Origin: Nitrospinota bacterium
GTDB taxonomy: Bacteria; JADFOP01; DATKYB01
Direction: 5' to 3'
Assembly (NCBI GenBank): GCA_035528715.1
Contig: DATKYB010000038.1
Span: 1 to 18,083 of the forward strand
Length of the DNA stretch: 18,083 bases
Shown one piece after another: positions 1 through 8,722 of the stretch; within the stretch, counting starts at the first letter, position 1; each line of letters opens with the position of its first letter. The notes under the pieces were generated by a model, which had not been told where the DNA came from, searched no databases, and saw only the letters and a list, made by a program, of their open reading frames with translations. Position numbers and translations under genes: made by a program.

Positions 1-1496
1 ATGTTGATTTAATAGTAGGAGAGCATGTCACAGAGATCATCCCAAAACTCGTCAATAGATTTTCTGAGATTAAGACAGAAAATGTCCAGGTAGTTGCCCA
101 CTCTCAATCTCATCAACTTCATCCTGAGTATAAAGATATCGTCGGAGGAGTTGTTAAATCAATAAAAATAGTTCAATCCAATACTGAAACCAGATTTAAA
201 TACGGATTGAAATGGTATGGAAATTCTTTTTCTAATATATTAAGTCTAAAAAAGCTTTCAGGAGTAGAAAGTCTTTTCAATAAATTCAAAGGTATACCCG
301 CAATCATTATCTCTTCTGGGCCCTCTCTGGATAAAAACATCAAATATCTAAAAAATATTAAAAAGGGAGCAGCAATATTGATCTCGGTAGATACCGGCTT
401 AAAATGTCTCCTTTCCCATAATATAAAGCCGGACTTTGTAACCTCCATCGACTGTCAAGGCATCACAAAAATTTTTTTTACAGAGACTGATCTCAATGAT
501 ATCTATCTCATATCTCCTTTTAGAATACCCCCTTCAGTAATTAAACAGTTTAATGGAAGAACGATCTTCTGTGATGATAAGGAGCTTAATCTATGGAAGG
601 AGTTTAGAAAATACATGGGGAATCTTGGTGATGTCAACATAGGGGGGACAGTAGCTATATTTACTTTTGACCTTGTCAGGAAATTAGGATGCCAGCCTAT
701 TATATTCTTAGGTCAGGATCTATCATTTCCTCAAGACAGATACTATGCATTAGGTAGTTATAAAGATGATTCGTGGATTGAGGAAATCGGCAAAACGCTA
801 ACCATTGAAGCCAAGCACAAAGAACTTATAAATAAAATGGATATAATCAATTCAAAAAATATTTTTAATAGCACAATTAAGACATCAAAAACTATGCTCA
901 ACTGGTTAACATGGTTTGAAGTAGAAATTAGAAAGACAAAGGCGAAGTGTATAAATGCTTCTGAAGAAGGTATTTTTCAAAAGGACATGATAATATTGCC
1001 TTTTAAAGAAGTATATTTTCGATACATTAAAGATCAGAACAGTCGAAACAGAGATTGGAAAAAGATAATATTGGATATTCCGAGTATCGATTTAACTGGT
1101 TTAGACAAGGATCTCATGCCTGTAAGTTATAAATTAGAAAAAATAATTCAAATATGTGAAGAAATAACTGATAAGTGCTGCCTGCTTCTAAAGGCCTTAT
1201 CATCTCAAAATAATAACGAATTAAATATGATTCATGAAAAAATAAAAGAGTTATGTAAGAGGCTTGGTAAAGAAGAAAATTTCTCTAACCACTTTAGACT
1301 TATCTATTTGATATTTAGAAGAAATTTCAATTTAGATTATAAAAATAAGATGCATGGAGATCCAAGGTATCGATATATATCAAGCATTGAGCTGGAAGCT
1401 AGAAGTATATTAGAAGCGTGTAAATTTATCAGAGCCAAATTAATAAAAGAGAAAAGAGATTATAAACAAAAAGAATTTTTTGGGACTGTCAGCTAG
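1..1496 (+). CDS. MAF/DUF115 family motility-associated glycosyltransferase, 5'-truncated
   Basis: The reading frame is open from the left edge (first full codon at 3), so the gene begins outside the window; the TTG at 207 is an internal Leu codon, not the start. About 497 C-terminal residues are visible. The family hallmarks are present: an NTETRFKYGLKWYGNS-like lead-in, a Rossmann-type stretch with SGPSLDKN (about visible residue 105), a GLKCLLSHNIKPDFVTSID segment, and GQDLSF (about 237). These match the 'motility associated factor' / MptE-like DUF115 family, whose studied members attach nonulosonic acids such as pseudaminic or legionaminic acid to flagellin in the cytoplasm. It converges on fliW with a 112-bp gap. 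Family assignment is firm; the sugar and target are inferred from the flagellar context. The C-terminal third is poorly conserved and K/E-rich. Confidence 0.85.
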   Translation, partial: VDLIVGEHVTEIIPKLVNRFSEIKTENVQVVAHSQSHQLHPEYKDIVGGVVKSIKIVQSNTETRFKYGLKWYGNSFSNILSLKKLSGVESLFNKFKGIPAIIISSGPSLDKNIKYLKNIKKGAAILISVDTGLKCLLSHNIKPDFVTSIDCQGITKIFFTETDLNDIYLISPFRIPPSVIKQFNGRTIFCDDKELNLWKEFRKYMGNLGDVNIGGTVAIFTFDLVRKLGCQPIIFLGQDLSFPQDRYYALGSYKDDSWIEEIGKTLTIEAKHKELINKMDIINSKNIFNSTIKTSKTMLNWLTWFEVEIRKTKAKCINASEEGIFQKDMIILPFKEVYFRYIKDQNSRNRDWKKIILDIPSIDLTGLDKDLMPVSYKLEKIIQICEEITDKCCLLLKALSSQNNNELNMIHEKIKELCKRLGKEENFSNHFRLIYLIFRRNFNLDYKNKMHGDPRYRYISSIELEARSILEACKFIRAKLIKEKRDYKQKEFFGTVS

Positions 1497-1608
1497 ATAA
1501 TTACATATATGCCTACCTTAACATCAACTCAATAAAAGAATAATACTCGATCAAAATTTTTCACAATAGAATATTTTTTATCTTTATTGACTCAGTAATT
1601 TTTATAAT

Positions 1609-2061
1609 TTATCGATTATCTGATGCAACATTCTTTTTAAGTTGAGGAAATATATAATGACGTGTTGTATATTTCCCATCTGAGAGGATAAGTTGTTTGG
1701 CTAACATTTTTTTCGTATTTATAACTAATGGCCCTTGTAAATTTGCAGTCATTTTGGAAGGGTCTTTAGGAATTGAAATGATAACCATAACTAATGAATC
1801 TTTCTCATCAAAGATGTCCAAACAGGCCACTTCACTTTTCGGTATATTAATATGGTAATTCGGTTCAAATATTATAGGGTTCATAATAACAAAGGCTAGA
1901 CTGGGATCATCAAGAGACTGCAACCATTTTAAAGGGGTATCTTTATGGTTCATGATAAAGAATCTCTTTTGATTAGGAAAACCAAGAATGCCTTCAGGCA
2001 TCTTAATTATTTTTTCTTCTTCTATTTCTATATCACCAAATCTTGCTGTCTTAACAATCAT
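1609..2061 (-). CDS. fliW: FliW, flagellar assembly factor and CsrA antagonist
   Basis: 150 residues, the usual FliW length. It has the typical N-terminal pattern (FGDIEIEEEKIIKMPEGILGF), the central LQSLDDPSLAFVIMNP segment and the NLQGPLVIN motif near residue 110. In Bacillus subtilis FliW binds flagellin or CsrA in alternation, releasing CsrA-repressed flagellin translation once flagellin is exported. The ATG at 2059-2061 is preceded by an AAAGGA-like ribosome site that lies at the csrA stop codon. The csrA-fliW gap is only 12 bp, which suggests cotranscription and coupled translation. It is the last gene of the - strand block. No GC-rich terminator hairpin was found in the 112 bp beyond it. 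Confidence 0.95.
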   Translation of the reverse strand: MIVKTARFGDIEIEEEKIIKMPEGILGFPNQKRFFIMNHKDTPLKWLQSLDDPSLAFVIMNPIIFEPNYHINIPKSEVACLDIFDEKDSLVMVIISIPKDPSKMTANLQGPLVINTKKMLAKQLILSDGKYTTRHYIFPQLKKNVASDNR

Positions 2062-2073
2062 CCCTTATATCCT

Positions 2074-2304
2074 TTACTTTCTTTTTAATAATCGAGATAA
2101 TATATTAAAATTATTTGGTGTTAGAGAGGCTGCAAGGATATTTTCATCCTTTATCCTCTCAAATACCTCTTCTCTATGGACAATCGTCTCTGGTGGTGCT
2201 TCAATACCTATTTTAACCTGACATCCTTTAATCTCTAGTACGGTGATCTTTATTTCTTCACCAATTATAATGCTTTCTTCTAACTTCCTTGTTAAAACTA
2301 ACAT
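2074..2304 (-). CDS. csrA: CsrA, global RNA-binding translational regulator
   Basis: 76 residues starting MLVLTRK. The RNA-binding residues of the family are in their normal places: the L4/R6 strand and R44 in VHREEV. A C-terminal extension (ENILAAS onward) resembles the FliW-responsive CsrA of Bacillus, including an Asn at 55. I chose the ATG at 2302-2304 over the GTG at 2308-2310 because GGAGG (2311-2315) is 6 nt from the ATG but abuts the GTG, and because MLVLTRK is the conserved N-terminus. CsrA dimers bind GGA motifs over ribosome sites; its own leader carries such a GGA, so autoregulation is possible (inference). It lies between flgL and fliW. Confidence 0.96.
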   Translation of the reverse strand: MLVLTRKLEESIIIGEEIKITVLEIKGCQVKIGIEAPPETIVHREEVFERIKDENILAASLTPNNFNILSRLLKRK

Positions 2305-2310
2305 TGTCAC

Positions 2311-2315
2311 CCTCC
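2311..2315 (-). promoter_or_regulatory. csrA Shine-Dalgarno GGAGG (decides start; possible CsrA site)
   Basis: GGAGG on the - strand, 6 nt from the ATG at 2304. It excludes the in-frame GTG two codons upstream, which would have zero spacing. GGA in a ribosome site is the core of known CsrA targets, so this could serve autoregulation; that part is inference. Confidence 0.7.
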
Positions 2316-2338
2316 ATGGCTGAACGAGAAGTCTTAAA

Positions 2339-3856
2339 CTAATCTAAAAAATCCAAGAGAGATATGCCTGCTATTTGGCTCGCTGCACTTAAAGAAGCCC
2401 TGAACACATCCTGTTGAGATGTAAGTTGAGTAATGACATCAACAAGATCAGCATCCTCTCTCTTAGACAACAAATCAGTAATGTTGAGTTTAAAGCTGTC
2501 AAAATTTGTAAGGGTTGATTCTAATCTGTTTACCCTTGCCCCAACATCTGCCCTTACGCTCAAAACTCTATCCAATGCCCCGTCCAGTTGATCCAATGTC
2601 CCTTGAATAGCATTGACATCATTGTTCAATAAGGCTTCTTTTAATACATCCAGACATCCAAGAACATTATGAGCCCCTTGAATACCTAAATCTTTAGCTG
2701 AAGACCCACTTCCTACCTCTGTGACTACAGCGGTAGTGCTTGAATTTGTGGAAACAACATCTAGAGATGTTCCTCCAAAACTAATCGAGGCAGAGCTATT
2801 TGTTCCTGAACTAGTAATGGAATTAATTACATCCCCAATCGTCGTAGCTGAACTGAGATCGACATCACTACTTAAAGAACCGTTTTCAATATGAATTGAT
2901 GTTAATGTTAAACCATCTCCTCCTTTTAAAAGGCTTAAAGGCGTCGAGGCAGATAACTCAGGATCTAAATCATCACCGTTGAGTGTCGTTCCAGAACCAT
3001 AACCTAAAATCCCTAAGTCTTTTGCAACCTGACCACTACCTACTTCCTGAACTTCCAGTCTCCTTATGGGGGAAGAGCTTGAATCTGTAAGAAGAATTCC
3101 TGTTCCCTGGCTGTTTATTGTAGCTGTAACATTCACACCAGCCAGACCATTAATATTATTGATGACATCATTGATATCCATTGTTGATGTGTCTGCAAAG
3201 GTAACCGTATCAGAATTCCCTTCCCTGTCTATTATCGTAAAGGAACCATTATTAACCCCATCTCCCCTGTTTAAATCAGATAAGGCTGTATCCCCATTGA
3301 TGTCTGGATTGAGGTCTTTGGTTAAAAATTCTGAGCCCACTACATTCATGGTAACAGTAGCATTACTTCCTACCTCAATCTGTCTTGTTCCGCTATCACC
3401 GAAATAGATACCTCCGGAAGAAAAAGGAACAGTATCGGTTTTATATCCAGCGAATATATAGGTATTCCCTATTTTCGTATTCCCTATCTGTATCGCCTCC
3501 TTAAAGAGATTCTCAACTTCCACAGCAGAGGAGGCCCTCGTCTGTTGAGTGGCTGTACCTGAAGATTGCGCCACAGCAATCTCTTTTGCCCTAATGATTA
3601 TATTATCTATACTATTCAAAGCCTGGTCAGTAATTCCTAGGTTTGAATTAGCCCTATTTATGTTTCGCATGTACTGGTCTGTAGCTGACAATATTGAGCG
3701 ATAATTTAAAACCTCTGTCATGCCAACAGGGTCATCTGAGGGTTTATTGATCCTTTTGCCTGTTGAAAGCTGCTCTTGAAGTTTTGACAATCTTACAACA
3801 TTATCATTTAAATTCTTTAGTATGGTATTTAATATAAGATTATTTGTTACTCTCAA
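2339..3856 (-). CDS. flgL: FlgL, hook-filament junction protein (HAP3), with a duplicated central domain
   Basis: 505 residues versus about 300 in many FlgL proteins. The N-terminal D0/D1 coiled-coil (residues 1-130, with [20 protein letters not shown]) and C-terminal D0 (residues 395-505, ending in a LLDFL-like helix) are flagellin-type and polymerise at the hook tip. The extra length is a central insert made of two similar units. Residues 181-285 run from [20 protein letters not shown] to [15 protein letters not shown]. Residues 296-394 run from [20 protein letters not shown] to [15 protein letters not shown]. Both resemble the flagellin/hook 'IN' motif and should form surface domains. The start is TTG at 3854-3856, 7 nt after GGAG (3864-3867), and it gives the conserved MRVTNN N-terminus. 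It follows flgK by 14 bp. Confidence 0.93.
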   Translation of the reverse strand: MRVTNNLILNTILKNLNDNVVRLSKLQEQLSTGKRINKPSDDPVGMTEVLNYRSILSATDQYMRNINRANSNLGITDQALNSIDNIIIRAKEIAVAQSSGTATQQTRASSAVEVENLFKEAIQIGNTKIGNTYIFAGYKTDTVPFSSGGIYFGDSGTRQIEVGSNATVTMNVVGSEFLTKDLNPDINGDTALSDLNRGDGVNNGSFTIIDREGNSDTVTFADTSTMDINDVINNINGLAGVNVTATINSQGTGILLTDSSSSPIRRLEVQEVGSGQVAKDLGILGYGSGTTLNGDDLDPELSASTPLSLLKGGDGLTLTSIHIENGSLSSDVDLSSATTIGDVINSITSSGTNSSASISFGGTSLDVVSTNSSTTAVVTEVGSGSSAKDLGIQGAHNVLGCLDVLKEALLNNDVNAIQGTLDQLDGALDRVLSVRADVGARVNRLESTLTNFDSFKLNITDLLSKREDADLVDVITQLTSQQDVFRASLSAASQIAGISLLDFLD

Positions 3857-3870
3857 TTTAAAACTCCAAT

Positions 3871-5538
3871 CTATCTTACCAGATTAACCAAAATATCTAA
3901 CATTTCGTCTACCGTTACGATAAGCTTGGCTGCGGCTTCATATCCACTCTGAAATTTGATAAGATTGATTGCCTCCTCATCAAGCGAAACACCCGATATC
4001 TGCTCCCGGCGATTTTCCAGTTGGATAACCATAGCCTCCTTTTGTTCTTTACTAAAGGATGTTGTCGAGGCCTGAATACCAATGTCAGAAACAATAGACG
4101 CCATATAATCTTCAAAAGTACTCGTGTCATTTGATAACGTTAATGTATCTTGAAGGGCAGCGATGGCTAGGGCATTTGTATTATCACCAGGCAGGCTCGA
4201 GCTATCCTGGGCAGCCGCTATCTTTTCTACATTATTTGTGATTGTACTGTTTATGGAAATATCTCGAGCAGCATTACTGGCGCTCCTTAAAATAAATACA
4301 TCTCCACTAGCAATACTTCCAGATATGCTTACAGTAATTCCCTCAAAAGTTATATTATTTCCAGATACATAAGAATTTCCAGTCGAAACCGCTACTCCAT
4401 CAGTTACATTATAAATTGTAAAGGTGCTCGAATCTGTAAATCGGATCTCAAAGTTATCTCGATTTATTGTAGATTGATCGATTGAAACAGAAGATATAAC
4501 ACCAGAACCTGTATTATAAGAATCCTCTTGAACCGTTGAGCTAAGAGGGTCAAAGAAATTGATACCGGTAGAAGCATCTAATCCATATCCCATAGTATGT
4601 AAAATATTGACCTCGTTAATAATAGCAGCAGCCAATTGATCAAGCTTATCCATCGTATTGACTACATATGTATCTCTCATTTCTATCAATCCTGCTAGTT
4701 TACCATCTGATATTTCGCTGGTTATGTTTCCATAAGTTCCACTCCCTATATCGAGCTCGACATCATAATAGCCCGAATTATTTGCATTGGTCACCACTCT
4801 TAAATTATATGAATCTGAGCCGACAACAAGAGATTTTCCAGTACTCAGAAAAACAAAGGCTTGGTTATCTTCATTTTCTAAAAAATTTATATCAATCTTT
4901 TCAGCCAATTTGTCTAAAAGCACAGCCCTCTGATCTCTATAATCATTGGCTCTATCCCCAGTAGCCTCAGTACTATTGATTAAGCCATTAAGTTCAGCAA
5001 TCTCATCTATGATTTCATTTATCTCAAGAACTTCAGCCCTAATTCTGTCATTACAATCACTTCTGAGTTGTCTTAGATTCGCATCCGTCTGAGAAAAGTT
5101 TGAAACAAGAGATAAACCCATCTGTTTAACGCTTTCCCTTTCTGGAATTCCCTGTGGATTGTTGGCAAGATCAGAAAATGCATTAAAAAAATTACTTATC
5201 GTTTCACTCATCCCTAAGCCCACCGACTCATTAAATATGAGCTCTATCTGTTCCATCATGTCATTTAGGGCTGTATATTGCCCAAGGGTCTGCCTCTGTT
5301 TCAATATTTGATTGTCAAGATAGGCATCTCTTATATTGGTTACACCTTCTATTCTTACACCTGAACCTATGAGTCCATAACCTGTGGTTACCGGAGCGGC
5401 TTGTTCAAGAACAACCCTTTGGCGAGCATAACCGGGTGTATTGACATTAGCTATATTATTTCCTGTTACCTGTATTCCTGCTTGATTTGCGTAAAGTGCT
5501 TCTCTAGCAATATTAAAGATATTAAATATTCCTGACAT
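3871..5538 (-). CDS. flgK: FlgK, hook-associated protein 1
   Basis: 555 residues, normal for FlgK. The axial-protein N-terminus contains GNNIANVNTPGYARQ (residues 26-40). The FlgK-typical helical region follows (GLGMSETISNFFNAFSDLAN, about 105-125, and NEIIDEIAELNGLI). The variable middle is rich in Ser and Thr, and the C-terminal helix (FQSGYEAAAKLIVTVDEMLD) ends in LVNLVR. FlgK is exported by the flagellar type III apparatus and forms the first hook-filament junction zone. Its ATG (5536-5538) directly abuts the flgN stop TAG, with GAGG inside the last flgN codons, so translation is probably coupled to its chaperone. This is the standard flgN-flgK-flgL order. Confidence 0.96.
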   Translation of the reverse strand: MSGIFNIFNIAREALYANQAGIQVTGNNIANVNTPGYARQRVVLEQAAPVTTGYGLIGSGVRIEGVTNIRDAYLDNQILKQRQTLGQYTALNDMMEQIELIFNESVGLGMSETISNFFNAFSDLANNPQGIPERESVKQMGLSLVSNFSQTDANLRQLRSDCNDRIRAEVLEINEIIDEIAELNGLINSTEATGDRANDYRDQRAVLLDKLAEKIDINFLENEDNQAFVFLSTGKSLVVGSDSYNLRVVTNANNSGYYDVELDIGSGTYGNITSEISDGKLAGLIEMRDTYVVNTMDKLDQLAAAIINEVNILHTMGYGLDASTGINFFDPLSSTVQEDSYNTGSGVISSVSIDQSTINRDNFEIRFTDSSTFTIYNVTDGVAVSTGNSYVSGNNITFEGITVSISGSIASGDVFILRSASNAARDISINSTITNNVEKIAAAQDSSSLPGDNTNALAIAALQDTLTLSNDTSTFEDYMASIVSDIGIQASTTSFSKEQKEAMVIQLENRREQISGVSLDEEAINLIKFQSGYEAAAKLIVTVDEMLDILVNLVR

Positions 5539-6042
5539 CTATGCCTCTTTACTAAGAATCTTATTACTAAAATGGTTTTCCCTATTAAATTTTCCTGAAG
5601 GAAGATATACAGGGTTTGGGTTTATAAGATCATTGAGTAACGTTAAATGTCCATTAATACACTCGAGTGAATCTTCAATGAACGCCTTGTTTTTCCAGTT
5701 CATTTGAGCTATATCATGAATGAGGGAAGAGAGATTCTTGCGACATCTTTTGAACTCTTCTGAAAAAGGAGACTTTACAATATCAGATATTTTTAAGAGG
5801 GTTATTCCTTCTTTTGAAATTTTTAGGTGGCCTGCAATCTTATCAATTAATGCGAGTCTCGATTCTTCCATAATTCTAAGTTTTAATATAATCGTCTCTT
5901 TCAACTTATAGCATCCTTCGATCTCTTCTAGAGATAAACGTATCATCGCATTCCTTTCTCTTCGGAGAAGGTCAAGTAACTTTCTATATTGCTCCGTTTC
6001 TTGTTTTAGAAGATCTAATAAATCAAAAAATAGTCGATTCAA
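5539..6042 (-). CDS. flgN: FlgN family chaperone for FlgK and FlgL
   Basis: 167 residues, almost wholly helical and highly charged, with no signal peptide or membrane segment. The N-terminal LLDLLKQETEQYRKLLDLLRRE pattern and the spacing of Leu/Glu/Lys fit the FlgN family, a cytoplasmic export chaperone that binds the C-termini of FlgK and FlgL. Sequence conservation in this family is low, so the call leans partly on position directly before flgK. The start is TTG at 6040-6042, 5 nt after GGAG (6048-6051). The usual companion flgM is not found beside it: only 30 bp separate it from flgJ. Confidence 0.85.
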   Translation of the reverse strand: MNRLFFDLLDLLKQETEQYRKLLDLLRRERNAMIRLSLEEIEGCYKLKETIILKLRIMEESRLALIDKIAGHLKISKEGITLLKISDIVKSPFSEEFKRCRKNLSSLIHDIAQMNWKNKAFIEDSLECINGHLTLLNDLINPNPVYLPSGKFNRENHFSNKILSKEA

Positions 6043-6072
6043 CTTTTCTCCTTGCTTCTAAATATTTTAAAA

Positions 6073-6825
6073 TTATAAAAACTTAAGGGGGTTTAGTAAC
6101 TCGCCATTTCTTCTTATTTCAAAGTGGAGATGAGGACCTGTACTCCTCCCAGAATCTCCAACCTGGGCTATAGGCTCTCTTTTTTTAACATATTCTCCAA
6201 CATCTACTAAATTTTTAGAATTATGGGCATAAAGGGTCTCAGTCCCTTCTTTGTGCCTTATTATAATCGTCTTACCATAATTCCCTTTTTCACCACTAAA
6301 GATCACCTTTCCAGATTGAGCAGCGAATATTTTATTGCTATAAATAGAATCAATATCTATTCCATAATGAAACCTTTTTACTCCATCTATGGGATCATCT
6401 CTCATCCCAAAAGGAGAACTGATTTTGCCCTGAGCAGGTAAGATAAAGGATCCCATTCCTTGAATCTCTTTGTTTTCATATTCTTTTAAAAGCCCTCTTA
6501 TTTTCAAATCATCAATAATTAAACGTGCAAGGCCAATGCCCCCTCTATTAGAAATTACTGATGAAAACTCATTATCAAGCATACTTGTATAAATCTCTTC
6601 CCCTCTTCCCCCATCAATCAAACCTGATTTTTGAATACTGGCTCTCATGGTTTTAAGCATATAGAAAATAAAAATTTGCTCAAATTTTTTTGCGACTTCT
6701 TCGACAGTTTTAATGTCTTTATTACTAAAATCTTTAATAAAATCTGCCTGATCTTTTAATCTCTTTATATTACCATCCAGATATTGAGTCTCTATCAGTT
6801 GTCCTGCTACAGGATCAGGTATCAT
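6073..6825 (-). CDS. flgJ: FlgJ-type rod-binding protein fused to a C-terminal M23 (LytM) peptidase
   Basis: 250 residues. Residues about 40-115 are the FlgJ rod-binding domain (AKKFEQIFIFYMLKTMRAS, then GGRGEEIYTSMLDNEFS and GGIGLARLI). In E. coli-type FlgJ this is followed by a GH73 glucosaminidase. Here residues about 127-250 are instead an M23 zinc endopeptidase: SPFGMRDDP lead-in, HYGID (H153, D157), LYAH (H201) and HLHFE (H232, H234). All LytM-type zinc ligands and catalytic histidines are present, so it should be active and cut peptide cross-links to let the rod pass the wall (inference from family). No clear signal peptide is seen, in line with export through the flagellar apparatus. 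The start ATG lies 1 nt after the flgI stop. Confidence 0.9.
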   Translation of the reverse strand: MIPDPVAGQLIETQYLDGNIKRLKDQADFIKDFSNKDIKTVEEVAKKFEQIFIFYMLKTMRASIQKSGLIDGGRGEEIYTSMLDNEFSSVISNRGGIGLARLIIDDLKIRGLLKEYENKEIQGMGSFILPAQGKISSPFGMRDDPIDGVKRFHYGIDIDSIYSNKIFAAQSGKVIFSGEKGNYGKTIIIRHKEGTETLYAHNSKNLVDVGEYVKKREPIAQVGDSGRSTGPHLHFEIRRNGELLNPLKFL

Positions 6826-6826
6826 T

Positions 6827-7939
6827 TTAAATAATCTCCAGCTCTGCCTGTAATGCTCCTGCTGCCTTTATTGCTTGTATTATCGCTATAAAATCTCTTG
6901 GGGTTACACCAACAGCATTTAGACCTTTTGCCAATTCACCTATACTTGTAGCAGAAGGCATAATCAATAAGCTAGCCTCTTGTTCTGTCGTGCTGAGTTC
7001 TGTTCGTGGAACAACAGTCGTCGTTCCTGTTGATAAAGGAGTAGGCTGAGAAACTTCAGGCACTTCTTTGATTTGAATGGTTAGGTTTCCATGTGATATT
7101 GCAACAGTTGAAATTCTGACATTGGCTCCTACCACTATAGTTCCTGTCCTTTCATCCAAAACGATTTTCGCTCTGCTATCGGGGGTGATCTCTAGATTTT
7201 CTAAAGAGGCTAAATATTCTACTATTTTCCCCTTATAGCGCTCTGGAACTTTAACCTCCACTGTAGCAGGATCTATGGCTACAGCAATTTTTTCTTCAAT
7301 CGTGCTGTTAATTGCATTAACAAGCCTTGTTGCAGTTGTAAAATCAGGGTTATGGAGGTTTATCGATAATAACTTTTTATCAAAGAAAGAAGTAGAAACT
7401 TCTTTTTCAATGACTGCGCCCCCTGGTATTTGAGCTACAGTAGGATGATTCTGTTGTACTGAGGCTGCTGCTCCTTTTGCAGAAAATCCACCTATAGAGA
7501 CAGGGCCTTGAGCCACCGCATAGACTTTTCCATTCGGAGCTTTTAGGGGGGTTAATAACAGAGTACCCCCTTGAAGGCTTTCAGTATCACCAATGGAGCT
7601 GACGATCACATCAATTTTAGAGCCTACCTTCGCAAAGGGGGGAAGGTTTGCCGTAACCATAACAGCAGCGACGTTATTTACCTTTACAAGATTTGGATCA
7701 ACGGTAATTCCCATCCTCCCTAACAATCCAACTAAAGTCTGAATGGTAAATTGAGTACTCTTACTATCTCCTGTTCCATCTAAACCTATAACGAGTCCAT
7801 AGCCAATAAGTTGGTTTTTTCTTACACCCTGAACATCGGCAATATCTTTAACCCTTACTGCTTCAGACGTTCCATGGATTAATAATATTATCAATATTAT
7901 CGTTATGATGACCGAAACAGTAATCCGTAACCTAAACAT
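6827..7939 (-). CDS. flgI: FlgI, flagellar P-ring protein
   Basis: 370 residues, the family norm. An N-terminal Sec signal peptide (hydrophobic residues about 7-22) probably ends at SEA27, giving a mature VRVKDIADV start typical of FlgI. Highly conserved blocks are visible: NQLIGYGLVIGLDGTGDS (42-59), the VNNVAAVMVTA region and the GGTLLLTPL segment, and near the end the LNAVGVTPRDFIAIIQAIK motif. FlgI is periplasmic and forms the peptidoglycan-level bushing round the rod, with FlgA as its chaperone. The ATG at 7937-7939 follows a GAGGGG ribosome site that sits at the end of flgH; the gap between the genes is 13 bp. Confidence 0.97.
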   Translation of the reverse strand: MFRLRITVSVIITIILIILLIHGTSEAVRVKDIADVQGVRKNQLIGYGLVIGLDGTGDSKSTQFTIQTLVGLLGRMGITVDPNLVKVNNVAAVMVTANLPPFAKVGSKIDVIVSSIGDTESLQGGTLLLTPLKAPNGKVYAVAQGPVSIGGFSAKGAAASVQQNHPTVAQIPGGAVIEKEVSTSFFDKKLLSINLHNPDFTTATRLVNAINSTIEEKIAVAIDPATVEVKVPERYKGKIVEYLASLENLEITPDSRAKIVLDERTGTIVVGANVRISTVAISHGNLTIQIKEVPEVSQPTPLSTGTTTVVPRTELSTTEQEASLLIMPSATSIGELAKGLNAVGVTPRDFIAIIQAIKAAGALQAELEII

Positions 7940-7952
7940 AATAAATCCCCTC

Positions 7953-8699
7953 TCAGAATGGTAAGAGATAATCTAACACCCGAGTAAACCACCCTGGCCT
8001 TTGTTTTTCACTCACGACCCCATGACCACTTAAATCAATCTGGGCATCTGCTACTAAGGTGGATGGAATAGTATTGTTTGCAGAGATATCTTGAGGCCTG
8101 ATAACACCTTTCAAATAGAGATATTGTTCTTCATTATTAATCTTCATGTTCCTCTTTCCTTCTACGTAAAAGTTGCCATTCTCTAGGACATCTACAATCG
8201 TAACCGAAATACTTGCAATAATGCTTCCTTCTCTTTTGGTCGTACCTTCTCCCTCATAATCATTTTTAGTAGTAGAATCTATAGTTGGAACAGAGGCGGA
8301 TGATTTTATGAGATTAGGATTAACGCCTTTTATCCCTATCCCTGTTCCTGGAGCAAAAAAACCAAAAAAGTCTGATAGTTTTAATTTGGTTTCTGTTTCT
8401 CTATATAAATCAGTATTTGCACTGCTAGATCCAGTAACATTTTCAACTATATTTACAACGACAATATCATTGATACCTCTGGCCTTAGTATCGTAGAAAA
8501 GAAGGCTCTGGGGATTGTTCTCCTCCCAGAGAGAACCCTCATATTTGACTTTATCAATCTCTGTCTTAATGAGACTTTTGCTGCTTCTCTGTTCAGGGGT
8601 CGGTCTGGCTTTATTTATATCTCCAGCACATCCAGTAAAAAAGCAAAAAATGGAAATCAAAATTATTGTTTGGAATAAATGAAAAAATCTTTTTAACAT
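7953..8699 (-). CDS. flgH: FlgH, flagellar L-ring lipoprotein
   Basis: 248 residues from the ATG at 8697-8699. A TTG at 8724-8726 would add nine residues and overlap the flgA stop, but it has no ribosome site. The ATG gives a proper lipoprotein signal: MLKR, a hydrophobic core, and FTGC with Cys24 as the lipidated residue. FlgH motifs include SLWEENNPQSLLFYDTKA, the GINDIVVVNIVE segment and the C-terminal VRPQDI-like block (GVIRPQDISANNTI). The protein builds the outer-membrane ring around the rod, so its presence shows that the cell is diderm. The stretch after Cys24 (about 20-30 residues) is polar, as expected for a lipoprotein tether. Confidence 0.94.
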   Translation of the reverse strand: MLKRFFHLFQTIILISIFCFFTGCAGDINKARPTPEQRSSKSLIKTEIDKVKYEGSLWEENNPQSLLFYDTKARGINDIVVVNIVENVTGSSSANTDLYRETETKLKLSDFFGFFAPGTGIGIKGVNPNLIKSSASVPTIDSTTKNDYEGEGTTKREGSIIASISVTIVDVLENGNFYVEGKRNMKINNEEQYLYLKGVIRPQDISANNTIPSTLVADAQIDLSGHGVVSEKQRPGWFTRVLDYLLPF

Positions 8700-8722
8700 T
8701 TTTTCTCTCTTATATGAATAAT

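Noticed and set aside
173-448. - strand 91-codon frame
   Set aside because: Antisense to the MAF gene, whose frame continues unbroken through this region and carries family motifs.
1497-1608. Bidirectional terminator between the MAF gene and fliW
   Set aside because: No stem with G:C pairs was found; only A/T runs are present.
3915-4130. 71-codon frame inside flgK on the same strand
   Set aside because: An alternate frame of the strongly conserved flgK 3' end, with no independent start signal.
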